This document shows positions 1 to 6,944 of a DNA stretch of 10,140 nucleotides, piece after piece; the stretch's first letter is position 1; the number at the start of each line of letters is the position of its first letter. The notes under the pieces were generated by a model, which did not search any database, was not told the origin of the DNA, and worked only from the letters and a program-made list of their open reading frames with translations. The translations under genes and the position numbers were made by a program. The DNA is from Dehalococcoidia bacterium (lineage in GTDB: Bacteria; Chloroflexota; Dehalococcoidia; UBA2979), in NCBI GenBank assembly GCA_018700215.1, contig JABIST010000403.1, positions 1-10,140 of the forward strand, in the 5' to 3' direction.

Positions 1-910
1 ACGCATCAGGCCCCGCCTCGCCCGCAAATTCACCGTCAACCTGGACTGGCAACGGTGCCTCCGGTCGCAACTCGAACGCCGCCGCCTTCAGGTAGTGGAC
101 CGATTTGTGCCGCTGCCGCGACAGTGAACCGCTGGCGGCCCAGGAGAGCTGCACCAGGCGCTCCACCACTCGCCGCTCCACGCTGGCGGTGGGCTGCCCG
201 CTGAACGTCACCAGATCGAGCAGGCCATCATCCAGGACAGCCCCGTCCGTGATCTTCGTAACTCCGCCGTAGAGCCGCGAGTTGCCGACCACCGCCATCG
301 TCAACGGGCCGCGCCGGTGCGTTTCTCCCACGACAATCGTGGTCGGCACCGCCCGGGCAGCAATCAACGCGCGCGCCGCCGGCCATGCAAAGGCAGCCCG
401 GCCGAAGCGGCGCTTCAGCGACGACCGCCCCTCCATCCCTTGCACCACGGCGGCGTCCAGCCCCACGCTGCACATCAGCAGGAAGCGGCGCGGTGGTTCG
501 TAACCGAGCTGCACCATGCCGGTGTCCACCCGGACCCGCCGCCCCGCCTCAACCAGCCCGAGCGCTCCACCCACATCGTCGCCGATGCCGAGCTCGTGCG
601 CCCACACGTTGGCGGTTCCTGCCGGTAGTACGGCGAGCGCCGTCTCCGTCTCCGCCACCCCGCTGAGCACCTCGTTCAGCGTGCCGTCGCCACCGCAGGC
701 GACGACCACCGAGGCGCCAGCAGCAGCAGCGTCTGCGGCCAGTACCGCGCCGTCGCCGGGACCGCGCGTCTCTTGCACGCTGACATCCCAACCAGCACGT
801 CGTAGCGCCTCCAACGGCGCCTCCAGCTCCGCGTTCGAGGGCGGGCGTCGCGCGGCCGGATTGCGAATCAGCACCACCTGACGAGGAGCGGTGTTCGTCG
901 TCGCTTCCAT
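1..910 (-). CDS. Diacylglycerol kinase / YegS-BmrU family lipid kinase, 3' end cut by window edge
   Basis: Reading the minus strand from an ATG at 910 gives 303 uninterrupted residues that run off the left edge, so only the C-terminus is missing. The protein has the DAGK catalytic signature: an N-terminal strand ending IRNPAA (residues 15-20), the nucleotide/phosphate loop CGGDGTLNEV (72-81), PAGTANVWA near 97, VGLDAAV near 149, the DDGLLDLV segment (227-234) and VDGE near 291. Family members phosphorylate diacylglycerol, sphingoid bases or related lipids with ATP at the inner membrane face, and the exact substrate cannot be read from sequence. No signal peptide or transmembrane segment is visible. 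No strong Shine-Dalgarno precedes the ATG, but no better in-frame start was found just upstream. It is divergent from the VOC gene, with a 96-bp gap. Typical family length is about 300 residues, so little is probably lost. Confidence 0.9.
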   Translation of the reverse strand, partial: MEATTNTAPRQVVLIRNPAARRPPSNAELEAPLEALRRAGWDVSVQETRGPGDGAVLAADAAAAGASVVVACGGDGTLNEVLSGVAETETALAVLPAGTANVWAHELGIGDDVGGALGLVEAGRRVRVDTGMVQLGYEPPRRFLLMCSVGLDAAVVQGMEGRSSLKRRFGRAAFAWPAARALIAARAVPTTIVVGETHRRGPLTMAVVGNSRLYGGVTKITDGAVLDDGLLDLVTFSGQPTASVERRVVERLVQLSWAASGSLSRQRHKSVHYLKAAAFELRPEAPLPVQVDGEFAGEAGPDA

Positions 911-964
911 CGCTGCATCGTACCGAGAGCGCGGCGGAACGCTAGGCCGTAACCCGCCTGCGCC

Positions 965-1001
965 TATAGTCGAAAGACCCAACCGCAGCGCCTGGCGGGA
1001 G
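965..1001 (+). promoter_or_regulatory. Possible -10 box and Shine-Dalgarno for the VOC gene
   Basis: TATAGT at 965-970 is one base from the -10 consensus and sits 36 bp before the ATG. No convincing -35 hexamer lies 16-18 bp upstream. GGCGGGAG at 994-1001 ends 5 nt before the ATG and would serve as a ribosome binding site. The promoter part is tentative. Confidence 0.3.
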
Positions 1002-1006
1002 CCCGG

Positions 1007-1975
1007 ATGATCGACATCGCTCGGATCGACCACATCAGCATGGCCGTACCCGAACTCGAACCACAGGTGGAGCTGCTGGAGCGCCTCTTCGGCTTCCGCT
1101 ACACCGGGCGCTTCTCCGATCGCGGCTACCACGGCGCCGACCTGGAGATTCCGGGGCGTTCAGGCATCGCCTGGGAGCTGCTCGCACCGGACGGGCCGGA
1201 CTCGTACCTGCATCGCTTTCTCGATGGCGTCAACGGCCCCGGGCTGCACCACATCGCCATGCAGGTCCGCGATATGGACAGCGCGCTGCGCTCCATGGCG
1301 CAGTTCGGCATCGAACCGTGGGGGCTCGATCAGCAGGAGCGCCACTTCGAAGACGAGCAGCCCGTCGAAAACGAAGTCGAGGGCGGCGCACACTCGGTGG
1401 CATACATCCACCCCCGAGGCGGCGGATTCGGCTTCCTCTACCAGCTCTACGAGGGCACCCCGTGGCATCTGCCGGAGCCGTTCGAGGACGATCGCCCGGA
1501 CACCCTGGGGATCATCGGCGTCAACTCACTCGGCCACGCCCACCACAGCCGCACAGAACTGGGCGATTGGTACGAGCAGCTCTTCGGGTTTCGCACCGTC
1601 CACGCGCCACCACTCGCCTTCGCGCGAGCAAGCTTTGTCTCCCGCATCCTCGAACTGCCGTCAGAGCAGCTCCAGATCGAGGTGATGCAGCCGGCTCGCG
1701 AGGACTCCTTCCTCCAGCGGTTCATCGACGGACGCGGCACCGCGGTGCACCACGTCTCGTTCGAGGTGCGCGACATGCAGGCCGCGATCGCCGCCTGCAA
1801 CTCCCACGGCGCCGAAGTGATCGCGGAGCACTCGGGCCAGACCGAGGGCGGGCGCTGGCACGAGGCGTTCATCCCGCCAGAGCACACCGGCGGCATGCTG
1901 GTGCAATTCTTTGCTCAAGAATCGAGTTCGAGTCCGGGCCGGCAGCCGCTGCCAGCCACGGTCGAACAGGTCTAG
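1007..1975 (+). CDS. Two-domain VOC (glyoxalase/dioxygenase superfamily) protein
   Basis: The 322-residue protein holds two tandem vicinal-oxygen-chelate modules. Module 1 (about 5-150) starts RIDHISMAVPEL and has LHHIAMQVRDMDSAL near 80 and GFLYQLYE near 142. Module 2 (about 168-304) starts NSLGHAHHSR and has AVHHVSFEVRDMQAAI near 246 and LVQFF near 298. By comparison with methylmalonyl-CoA epimerase spacing, the likely metal ligands are H9, E57, H82 and Q146 in module 1 and H177, E225, H249 and Q300 in module 2. VOC proteins bind a divalent metal and act as isomerases, lyases or ring-cleaving dioxygenases. The epimerase-like DHI..AVP opening hints at an isomerase or epimerase, but a dioxygenase is also possible. 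The start is supported by GGCGGGAG just upstream. It is probably soluble. No neighbour indicates a pathway. Confidence 0.82.
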   Translation: MIDIARIDHISMAVPELEPQVELLERLFGFRYTGRFSDRGYHGADLEIPGRSGIAWELLAPDGPDSYLHRFLDGVNGPGLHHIAMQVRDMDSALRSMAQFGIEPWGLDQQERHFEDEQPVENEVEGGAHSVAYIHPRGGGFGFLYQLYEGTPWHLPEPFEDDRPDTLGIIGVNSLGHAHHSRTELGDWYEQLFGFRTVHAPPLAFARASFVSRILELPSEQLQIEVMQPAREDSFLQRFIDGRGTAVHHVSFEVRDMQAAIAACNSHGAEVIAEHSGQTEGGRWHEAFIPPEHTGGMLVQFFAQESSSSPGRQPLPATVEQV

Positions 1976-1994
1976 TCGATCGAGCTCGACTAGA
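1971..1994. repeat. Inverted repeat spanning both stop codons of convergent genes
   Basis: Arms TCTAGTCGA (1971-1979) and TCGACTAGA (1986-1994) are perfect 9-bp complements around a 6-nt loop (1980-1985). The left arm contains the TAG stop of the VOC gene (1973-1975) and the right arm contains the TAG of the channel gene on the other strand (1990-1992). It could form a hairpin in both transcripts and act as a shared 3' end. There is no U-tract on either side, so classical intrinsic termination is not shown. Confidence 0.6.
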
Positions 1995-2982
1995 TCGCCA
2001 TCCCAGAGGAGGCAAACCCCTCCAGCGCGGACTGCTCGCCGTAGACCATCAGCCGATCGCCCAGCTTCAAATTAGTTGCTCCGGGCGGCCCAACAACCAT
2101 CCCGCCCTCCGTATTTTCGAGTCCCAACAGCCGCATCCCATCGATCGATCCGAAGACCTCGGAGATCGTCTTACCCGCGAATCCGCTGGTCTCGTCAATT
2201 ACGATTTCGGCGAGAATCTTGTCATCGGCGGTACCACGGGTAGCCAACACATCGACGAAGTCCAGCACCAATGGTTGAACGATCGCGAGCGCCATCCGGC
2301 GACCAGCGATCTGATACGGAGAGACAACGCGGTTCGCGCCGGCAGACTTCATCCGCTGCTCTGCCGCCGAGCTACCGGCGCGGGCGACGATGAATAACTC
2401 CGGATTCAGTGCGCGCCCGGTCAGCGCGATGTAGGTGTTCTCCACATCCGAGTCTGCCGCCGCCACCAGCCCGCGCGCTCGTTCGACTCCGGCCGCCCGT
2501 AACGCCAGCTCCTCGGTCGCGTCGCCCTGGACCACAGTGAAGCCGTGCTCTTCAGCCTCCACGAGCGCGTCGGGACTCTGGTCCACAACCACCAGGCCAA
2601 CTCCATGGTCGTGCAGGTCCACCGCAATCTCGCGACCAACGCGCCCAAACCCGCACACGATGACGTGCTGCTCCATACGCTGCACCTTTCGTCCTGACCG
2701 TCGCCGGCCCAGCATCTCTCGCACTTCGCCCGCAACCACGGTCTCCACCAGCGCCGTCGCCGTGTAAAACATCAACCCGATGCCCACCAGGATGAACACG
2801 ATCGTGAACACACGCCCCGTGGTGTCTAGCGGCTGAACTTCATCGAACCCGACCGTCGAAAGCGTGGTCACAGCCTGATAAATCGCTTCGAGAAGTGTGA
2901 AGTCCTCGATCAGCGCGTACCAGCCAATGCCGACGCCGAAGACGAACGCGAGCAGTGCCAGGGGCAGAGTCAGTTGACGCAA
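1990..2982 (-). CDS. Two-TM potassium channel with RCK_N/RCK_C (TrkA) domains
   Basis: This 330-residue membrane protein is predicted to gate K+ flux in response to a bound ligand. TM1 (about 5-24) is followed by a pore helix (LLEAIYQAVTTL, 30-41), the selectivity-filter segment TVGFDEV (43-49) and TM2 (57-82). The cytoplasmic part begins with a Rossmann fold: HVIVCGFGRVGRE (106-118), an acidic residue D134 at the end of the second strand as in NAD-binding RCK domains, then GDAT (153-156). RCK_C (TrkA_C) spans about 245-320. The start is TTG: no earlier start codon exists in frame before the stop of the VWA gene, and GGAG lies 7 nt upstream. It is 39 nt downstream of the VWA gene on the same strand and is presumably cotranscribed. 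The filter is atypical, with Phe-Asp where most channels have Tyr-Gly. Cation selectivity is inferred from the family. Confidence 0.9.
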   Translation of the reverse strand: MRQLTLPLALLAFVFGVGIGWYALIEDFTLLEAIYQAVTTLSTVGFDEVQPLDTTGRVFTIVFILVGIGLMFYTATALVETVVAGEVREMLGRRRSGRKVQRMEQHVIVCGFGRVGREIAVDLHDHGVGLVVVDQSPDALVEAEEHGFTVVQGDATEELALRAAGVERARGLVAAADSDVENTYIALTGRALNPELFIVARAGSSAAEQRMKSAGANRVVSPYQIAGRRMALAIVQPLVLDFVDVLATRGTADDKILAEIVIDETSGFAGKTISEVFGSIDGMRLLGLENTEGGMVVGPPGATNLKLGDRLMVYGEQSALEGFASSGMAI

Positions 2983-2989
2983 ACTCGCA

Positions 2990-2993
2990 CTCC
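2990..2993 (-). promoter_or_regulatory. Shine-Dalgarno fixing the TTG start of the channel gene
   Basis: GGAG on the minus strand lies 7 nt before TTG at 2982. It supports the non-ATG start, since the 39-nt gap to the preceding stop has no ATG, GTG or other TTG in this frame. Confidence 0.55.
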
Positions 2994-3021
2994 AGGCCGG
3001 CGCGCCGACGCGCCGTGGCGC

Positions 3022-5283
3022 TTAGCGACCAGAGATCTTTTTCCGCTTGTGTTGGACGTAGTCCACCAGGATGTACTCGCCCAGCTTATCGGGAGTGGTG
3101 TAGAAGACACGGCCGCCGTTGATCTTCGCGAGCTGGTTCACGAACTCCTTCAGGTAGTAGTTCCGATCCAGCATGAACGTGTTGATCGTGATGTCCTGCT
3201 GGCTGACCCGCTTCACCGCCTTCAGCGTCTCCCGAATCGTCACCGGGCTTGGCGGATAGGCGAACACCGAGCGCCCTCGTTCAAGGTGCGCCGTCGGCTC
3301 ACCGTCGGAGATCATCAGGATCTGGCGCGTGCCACCTCGATGTTTCGCCAACAGCTTCTCGGCGATCAACAGCGCGTGGTGCATGTTCGTGCCCAGCACG
3401 GACTCATCCCAGCGCACGTACGGTAGGTCTTGCGGCTTCAGCTCCCGCGCCAGGGCGGAGAATCCGATGATGTAGAGGCTGTCCCGCGGGTACTGCGCCT
3501 TGATCAGGTTCTGCAGCGCCAGCGCCACCTTCTTCGCCGCCTGGAACGAGCCGCGCAGCGCCATCGACCAGCTGAGGTCCACCATCAGCACTGTCGAAGT
3601 CTGCGTGACCAGCTCGGAGCGGTACACCTCGAAGTCGTCCGGCTGCAGGTTGATCGGCGTGTGCGGCCCTTCGCGCTCCAGCGCATTCATGATCGTCTTG
3701 CGCATGTCCAGGTGGAACGGGTCGCCAAACTCGTACGGCTTCGACTCATCGAGTCGCTCGCCGTGGCGGCCGGACTGAGGCACCGGGTGATTGCCGATGC
3801 TCTGGTTCTTGAGCGACCGATAGATCTCCGCGAGCGCGTTCTGGCCGATCATCCGCGTGCCACGCGGCGTCAGCTCCCACTCATCGCCTTCCTTGCGGAT
3901 GTAGCCGGAGTTCTCCAGCACCTCAAGCAGCTTCTTCAGCTCCTCGAAGCTCTCGACAGCCTCGTCGCCCAGCAGCTCACGGAGCTGATCGAGGTCAACG
4001 TTCTCAAGCTCACCGGTGTACTGAGCACGCTCGAGGGCACTCTCGAGGCCATCGATGTTCTGCATCTCGCCCATCAGTTCCATGGCGGCCTGCAGGTCCA
4101 ACTCCTCGTCGCCTCGGAACGGGTACGCACTCCCCTGGTCGCGCGACGGGTTGAGGAAGTCCAGGTTCTGCGCCAGCTCGGACAGCTCCGCTTCAAGCTC
4201 GGCGTCGCCCAGCTTGTCCGAGAGCATGCTCTGAAGCTGCTGTCGCTGGTCCGAGGGCATCGACTCCATCAGCGACTGCATCGCCTGCATCTGCGACTGC
4301 ATCTGCGCGATCAGCTCGTCCAGCGACTGTGGTGGATTCTCACCAAACATGTCGCCGTAGTTCTCCATGAAGGAGTCGAAGTCCGGCTCTTCGCCGCGCA
4401 TCCGTTGGGCGAGCATGTCGTTCAAGTCGCGAGTCATGTCCTTCATGCGCTGCATGTCGCCCTCGGACATCTCCTCAACCATCTTCGAGACGTCGTTGAA
4501 GAGCGATTCCGTCATCGCCTGGCGAAGTTGCTCCACCAGCTCCTGGAAGCGATGTTGCGCGTCTGGGTTGAGGAATTCGTAGTTCTGCAGCTCCTTCATC
4601 TGGCCGGCCGCATCTGGCGGGAGCTGATCCAGGAAGTCCTGCTTGCGCTGCGCGATCCGCTCCAGCATCTGCTGGAACTGCTCCTCCTCGGTCAGCTCAC
4701 GCCCCGCGGCGCCTGGCTGCCCGTCGGATGACTGCTCGCTGGACTGTCCCGATTGCTGTGGCTGGCCGCCCTGCTGTCCCGAGGGTTGCTGCCCTGGCTG
4801 GCGCATGCCGGACTGCTGCTGGCCGCTCTGCTGTTCGCCCCCGGGCTGCTGCTGGCCGGAGGGCTGCTCACCCTGGGAACCATCAGCACCATCAGCGCCT
4901 TCGCCCGGTTCGCCTGAAGGGGCGCCGCCCTGCTGCTCTCCCTGCGGCTGGTCCTGCTCACCAAGCCGGTCGGTCAGAGTCTCCCGCTCCATGTCCAAGA
5001 CTTCTTCGAGCTGGCGTTTGAGATCGTCCATCACGCCACCCATGTCGAAGCGGTCCAGTCGCTCGCGGCGCTGCTGCCGGAGCTGCTGGAGCAGATCACG
5101 AAGGCCCTGCATCTGGCCTTGCTGTGGTGTCTGCATCCCGCGCTGCATCATGTTGCGCAACGCGTGCTGAAGATCCCCAAAGTTCATCAGGTCGTCAGAC
5201 AGCGCGTCCAAGATCTCGTCGGCGTTAAGCCCCTGGATCTCCTGGGTGCCGTCCCATTCGCTAAACCGGTATCGCAGGGCCAT
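3022..5283 (-). CDS. VWA-domain protein with Gln/Gly-rich linker, partner of the AAA+ ATPase
   Basis: The protein is 753 residues from the ATG at 5283, which has GGAGG close upstream; a GTG at 5304 is less likely. The N-terminal part (1-110) is helical and Gln/Met-rich. A disordered Gln/Gly/Ser/Pro tract covers about 109-193. A long, charged, Met/Gln-rich helical region follows (about 195-500). The C-terminal VWA domain (about 563-745) carries a complete MIDAS metal site: D569-L-S571-W-S573, T632 (LGTNMHHAL) and D660 (ISDGEP). In AAA+/VWA pairs the VWA subunit binds Mg2+ and presents or anchors the target while the ATPase supplies force (compare CbbQ/CbbO, NorQ/NorD, RavA/ViaA and chelatase I/D). 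From memory this gene and its neighbour resemble the mycobacterial pair annotated as possible magnesium chelatase plus VWA protein. No signal peptide is seen, so it is probably cytosolic. The ATPase gene lies 41 nt upstream and the channel gene 39 nt downstream. Confidence 0.88.
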   Translation of the reverse strand: MALRYRFSEWDGTQEIQGLNADEILDALSDDLMNFGDLQHALRNMMQRGMQTPQQGQMQGLRDLLQQLRQQRRERLDRFDMGGVMDDLKRQLEEVLDMERETLTDRLGEQDQPQGEQQGGAPSGEPGEGADGADGSQGEQPSGQQQPGGEQQSGQQQSGMRQPGQQPSGQQGGQPQQSGQSSEQSSDGQPGAAGRELTEEEQFQQMLERIAQRKQDFLDQLPPDAAGQMKELQNYEFLNPDAQHRFQELVEQLRQAMTESLFNDVSKMVEEMSEGDMQRMKDMTRDLNDMLAQRMRGEEPDFDSFMENYGDMFGENPPQSLDELIAQMQSQMQAMQSLMESMPSDQRQQLQSMLSDKLGDAELEAELSELAQNLDFLNPSRDQGSAYPFRGDEELDLQAAMELMGEMQNIDGLESALERAQYTGELENVDLDQLRELLGDEAVESFEELKKLLEVLENSGYIRKEGDEWELTPRGTRMIGQNALAEIYRSLKNQSIGNHPVPQSGRHGERLDESKPYEFGDPFHLDMRKTIMNALEREGPHTPINLQPDDFEVYRSELVTQTSTVLMVDLSWSMALRGSFQAAKKVALALQNLIKAQYPRDSLYIIGFSALARELKPQDLPYVRWDESVLGTNMHHALLIAEKLLAKHRGGTRQILMISDGEPTAHLERGRSVFAYPPSPVTIRETLKAVKRVSQQDITINTFMLDRNYYLKEFVNQLAKINGGRVFYTTPDKLGEYILVDYVQHKRKKISGR
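4705..4959 (-). repeat. Low-complexity Gln/Gly/Ser/Pro coding tract
   Basis: About 85 codons inside the VWA gene encode degenerate repeats around SGQQQ, PGGEQQ and PGQQPSG. Similar linkers sit between helical and VWA domains in CbbO and chelatase D type proteins (which are often acidic/Pro-rich). Its opposite strand reads as a spurious Cys-rich frame. Copy number of such tracts can vary between strains. Confidence 0.8.
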
Positions 5284-5324
5284 CCTGGCCTCCGTCCCGC
5301 ACACTGCGGGTTCGTCGTGCTTGG

Positions 5325-6734
5325 CTAGCCTCGGTACACCGAGTGTCCGGGGCCGCTCAGTGTGTCCTTGTTCAACCGCTTGTTGAGGTGCAGGCCTTCA
5401 AGTACGAACTCCGCGGCCGACGCCTGCACGGCGGACCGGTTGTCCTCGCCCACCAACTGCTGCACCACGGCCTTCAGCCCGTCAACCTCGTCGAGCAGCT
5501 TGTCGTAGCGGTCAGCCGCCAGCGCCTCGCCCGTCTCGACAGAGATGCCCGTCTTGAACGCCTCAACGATTGGCTCCGTCGACGCGTCATCGCAGAGGTT
5601 ATTGAACACCGATACGACCCCGCCGTGAATCAGGCGCTCCAGGATCTGCTGGTCCTTGCCATCCTCCACCGTCTCGAGTTCAACCTTGCCCTGCAGGGCG
5701 GGAAGCACGAACGGGAGGTCCGAGATCCGCGGTACCACATCAACCTCACCGAGTCGGATCGCCCGACGGAGCGCGTTCGCCAGCATCGCCTCGTAGTTCG
5801 CCACGGAGGCGCGGACCGAGACGCCGGAGCGCTGGTTCACGTCCGGTGAACGGCGAGCAAGCCGCGTGACTTCAGCCACAATCTCCTTCATGTAGTCCGG
5901 GACAACCACATTGAATTCGTCAGTGTCGAAGTGGTGCCCCTCCTGCTCCATGATCGCAATCTCGTGCTCAATGCTCTGCGGGTAGTGGGTGCGAATCTGG
6001 GAACCGTAACGGTCCTTCAGCGGCGTGATGATCCGTCCACGGTTCGTGTAGTCCTCGGGGTTCGCGGTCGCGACAATCAGCACGTCCAGCGGGAGGCGAA
6101 CCTTGTGTCCGCGAATCTGGACATCGCGCTCTTCCATCGCGTTCAGCAGACCAACCTGAATGCGCTCGGCCAGGTCAGGCAGCTCGTTGATCGCGAAAAT
6201 GCCGCGGTTGGTGTGCGGGATCAGCCCGTAGTGAATCGTCATCGCATCCGAGAGGTAACGCCCCTCGGCGACCTTGATCGGGTCAACCTCACCAATCAGG
6301 TCGGCGATCGTGATGTCCGGGGTCGCCAGCTTCTCACCGTAGCGAGTCTCTCGACTCATCCAGGAGACCGGAGTGGCGTCTCCATGCTCCTCAATCAATG
6401 CGTGGCCCTGCGGAGAGATCGGCTCGTACGGATTCTCGGGGATCTCGCAATCCGCGATGATCGGAGTCCACTCGTCCAGCAGCGAAGTCAGGCTCCGAAT
6501 GATCCGCGATTTCGCCTGACCACGCTCGCCCAGCAGGATGATGTCCTGTCCGGATAGAATCGCGTTCTGAAGCTGTGGGATCACCGTCTCCTCGTACCCC
6601 ACGATCCCGGGGAACAGCTCTTCGCCGGCGCGCAGCTTGGCAATCAGGTTCTTCCGCAGCTCCGCGCGAACCGGAAGTACTTCGTACCCGGCCGCCTTCA
6701 ATTCACCCAGGGTGGAGGGTCGTTCGTTCGCCAC
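5325..6734 (-). CDS. Magnesium chelatase-like (MoxR/ChlI-type) AAA+ ATPase
   Basis: The chosen start is GTG at 6734, giving 469 residues, because AGAGGAG lies 8 nt upstream and family-like sequence begins there (NERPSTLGELKAAGY). An upstream GTG at 6848 would add 38 unconserved residues. Motifs: Walker A GERGQAKS (69-76), the chelatase-type insertion before Walker B, the Walker B region GIFAINELPDL (178-188, catalytic Glu E184), sensor 1 in ATANPED (N225) and the basic TPLKDRYG segment with R242 as probable arginine finger. The C-terminal part (about 280-469) is the helical lid. Asn replaces the usual Walker B Asp just before the Glu. The protein is expected to hexamerise, hydrolyse ATP and remodel a target with its VWA partner, whose gene starts 41 nt downstream. 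No chelatase H subunit or porphyrin gene is nearby, so true Mg-chelatase function is unlikely. Confidence 0.9.
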   Translation of the reverse strand: MANERPSTLGELKAAGYEVLPVRAELRKNLIAKLRAGEELFPGIVGYEETVIPQLQNAILSGQDIILLGERGQAKSRIIRSLTSLLDEWTPIIADCEIPENPYEPISPQGHALIEEHGDATPVSWMSRETRYGEKLATPDITIADLIGEVDPIKVAEGRYLSDAMTIHYGLIPHTNRGIFAINELPDLAERIQVGLLNAMEERDVQIRGHKVRLPLDVLIVATANPEDYTNRGRIITPLKDRYGSQIRTHYPQSIEHEIAIMEQEGHHFDTDEFNVVVPDYMKEIVAEVTRLARRSPDVNQRSGVSVRASVANYEAMLANALRRAIRLGEVDVVPRISDLPFVLPALQGKVELETVEDGKDQQILERLIHGGVVSVFNNLCDDASTEPIVEAFKTGISVETGEALAADRYDKLLDEVDGLKAVVQQLVGEDNRSAVQASAAEFVLEGLHLNKRLNKDTLSGPGHSVYRG

Positions 6735-6742
6735 GTTGTTGG

Positions 6743-6749
6743 CTCCTCT
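6743..6749 (-). promoter_or_regulatory. Shine-Dalgarno deciding the GTG start of the AAA+ gene
   Basis: AGAGGAG on the minus strand with an 8-nt spacer to GTG at 6734 is a near-ideal ribosome binding site. It outweighs the longer reading frame beginning at 6848. Confidence 0.7.
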
Positions 6750-6786
6750 GATCTTCGGATCGCTGGGAACGGAGGGTTCCAGCAGC

Positions 6787-6856
6787 GACGGTGTCCGTTT
6801 GCGGCACACAGTGCGTGTCGTGCATGACACCGGCTGACGGTGCCGCACACACCGTC
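6787..6856. promoter_or_regulatory. Nested inverted repeats in the leader of the AAA+/VWA/channel operon
   Basis: Three dyads are nested. GACGGTGT (6787-6794) pairs with ACACCGTC (6849-6856); TGCGGCAC (6800-6807) pairs with GTGCCGCA (6840-6847); and the centre 6815-6830 is a palindrome around TGCA with one G/T mismatch pair. An alternative hairpin also exists: GACGGTG at 6836-6842 pairs with CACCGTC at 6850-6856. The block lies between the likely promoter and the GTG start. It could be an operator or a structured leader RNA; its function is unknown. Confidence 0.5.
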
Positions 6857-6875
6857 ATACCCCGCGCGCGCCCAC

Positions 6876-6904
6876 AGTATACGGACCCGCAAGGAACGCA
6901 ACGG
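6876..6904 (-). promoter_or_regulatory. Possible promoter of the AAA+/VWA/channel operon
   Basis: TATACT on the minus strand (6881 down to 6876) is a good -10 match. The hexamer 17 bp upstream is CCGTTG, a weak -35, and TTGCGT lies nearby but with too short a spacer. It is located after the terminator of the XRE gene and would give a leader of about 135 nt. The rest of the 263-bp gap 6735-6997 holds no gene I can support. Confidence 0.35.
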
Positions 6905-6944
6905 GCACGGAACCAACGAAGCGCAAACAGACTGTGAGATCGAA

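Noticed and set aside
1318..2397. Plus-strand frame overlapping the VOC and channel genes
   Set aside because: Arg/Pro-rich shadow of two well-supported genes, typical of G+C-rich DNA.
3430..4731. Long plus-strand open frame opposite the VWA gene
   Set aside because: The Leu/Arg/Val/His-rich translation mirrors Gln/Glu/Met-rich coding on the other strand and shows no domain. The VWA protein has clear motifs and a ribosome binding site.
4643..5170. Plus-strand Cys/Ser/Pro-rich frame resembling a metallothionein-like protein
   Set aside because: It is the antisense of the Gln/Gly low-complexity tract (CAG/CTG-rich codons read backwards) and has no supporting start signals.
5284..5304. GTG start for the VWA protein at 5304
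   Set aside because: It would translate through the GGAGG that serves the ATG at 5283 and adds only seven residues.
5325..6734. True magnesium chelatase for chlorophyll synthesis
   Set aside because: There is no ChlH/BchH or other tetrapyrrole gene here, and this AAA+/VWA subfamily also occurs in non-phototrophs.
6735..6848. N-terminal extension of the AAA+ protein from GTG 6848
   Set aside because: The extra 38 residues resemble no family sequence and the extension overlaps the leader dyads. GTG 6734 has an excellent Shine-Dalgarno.
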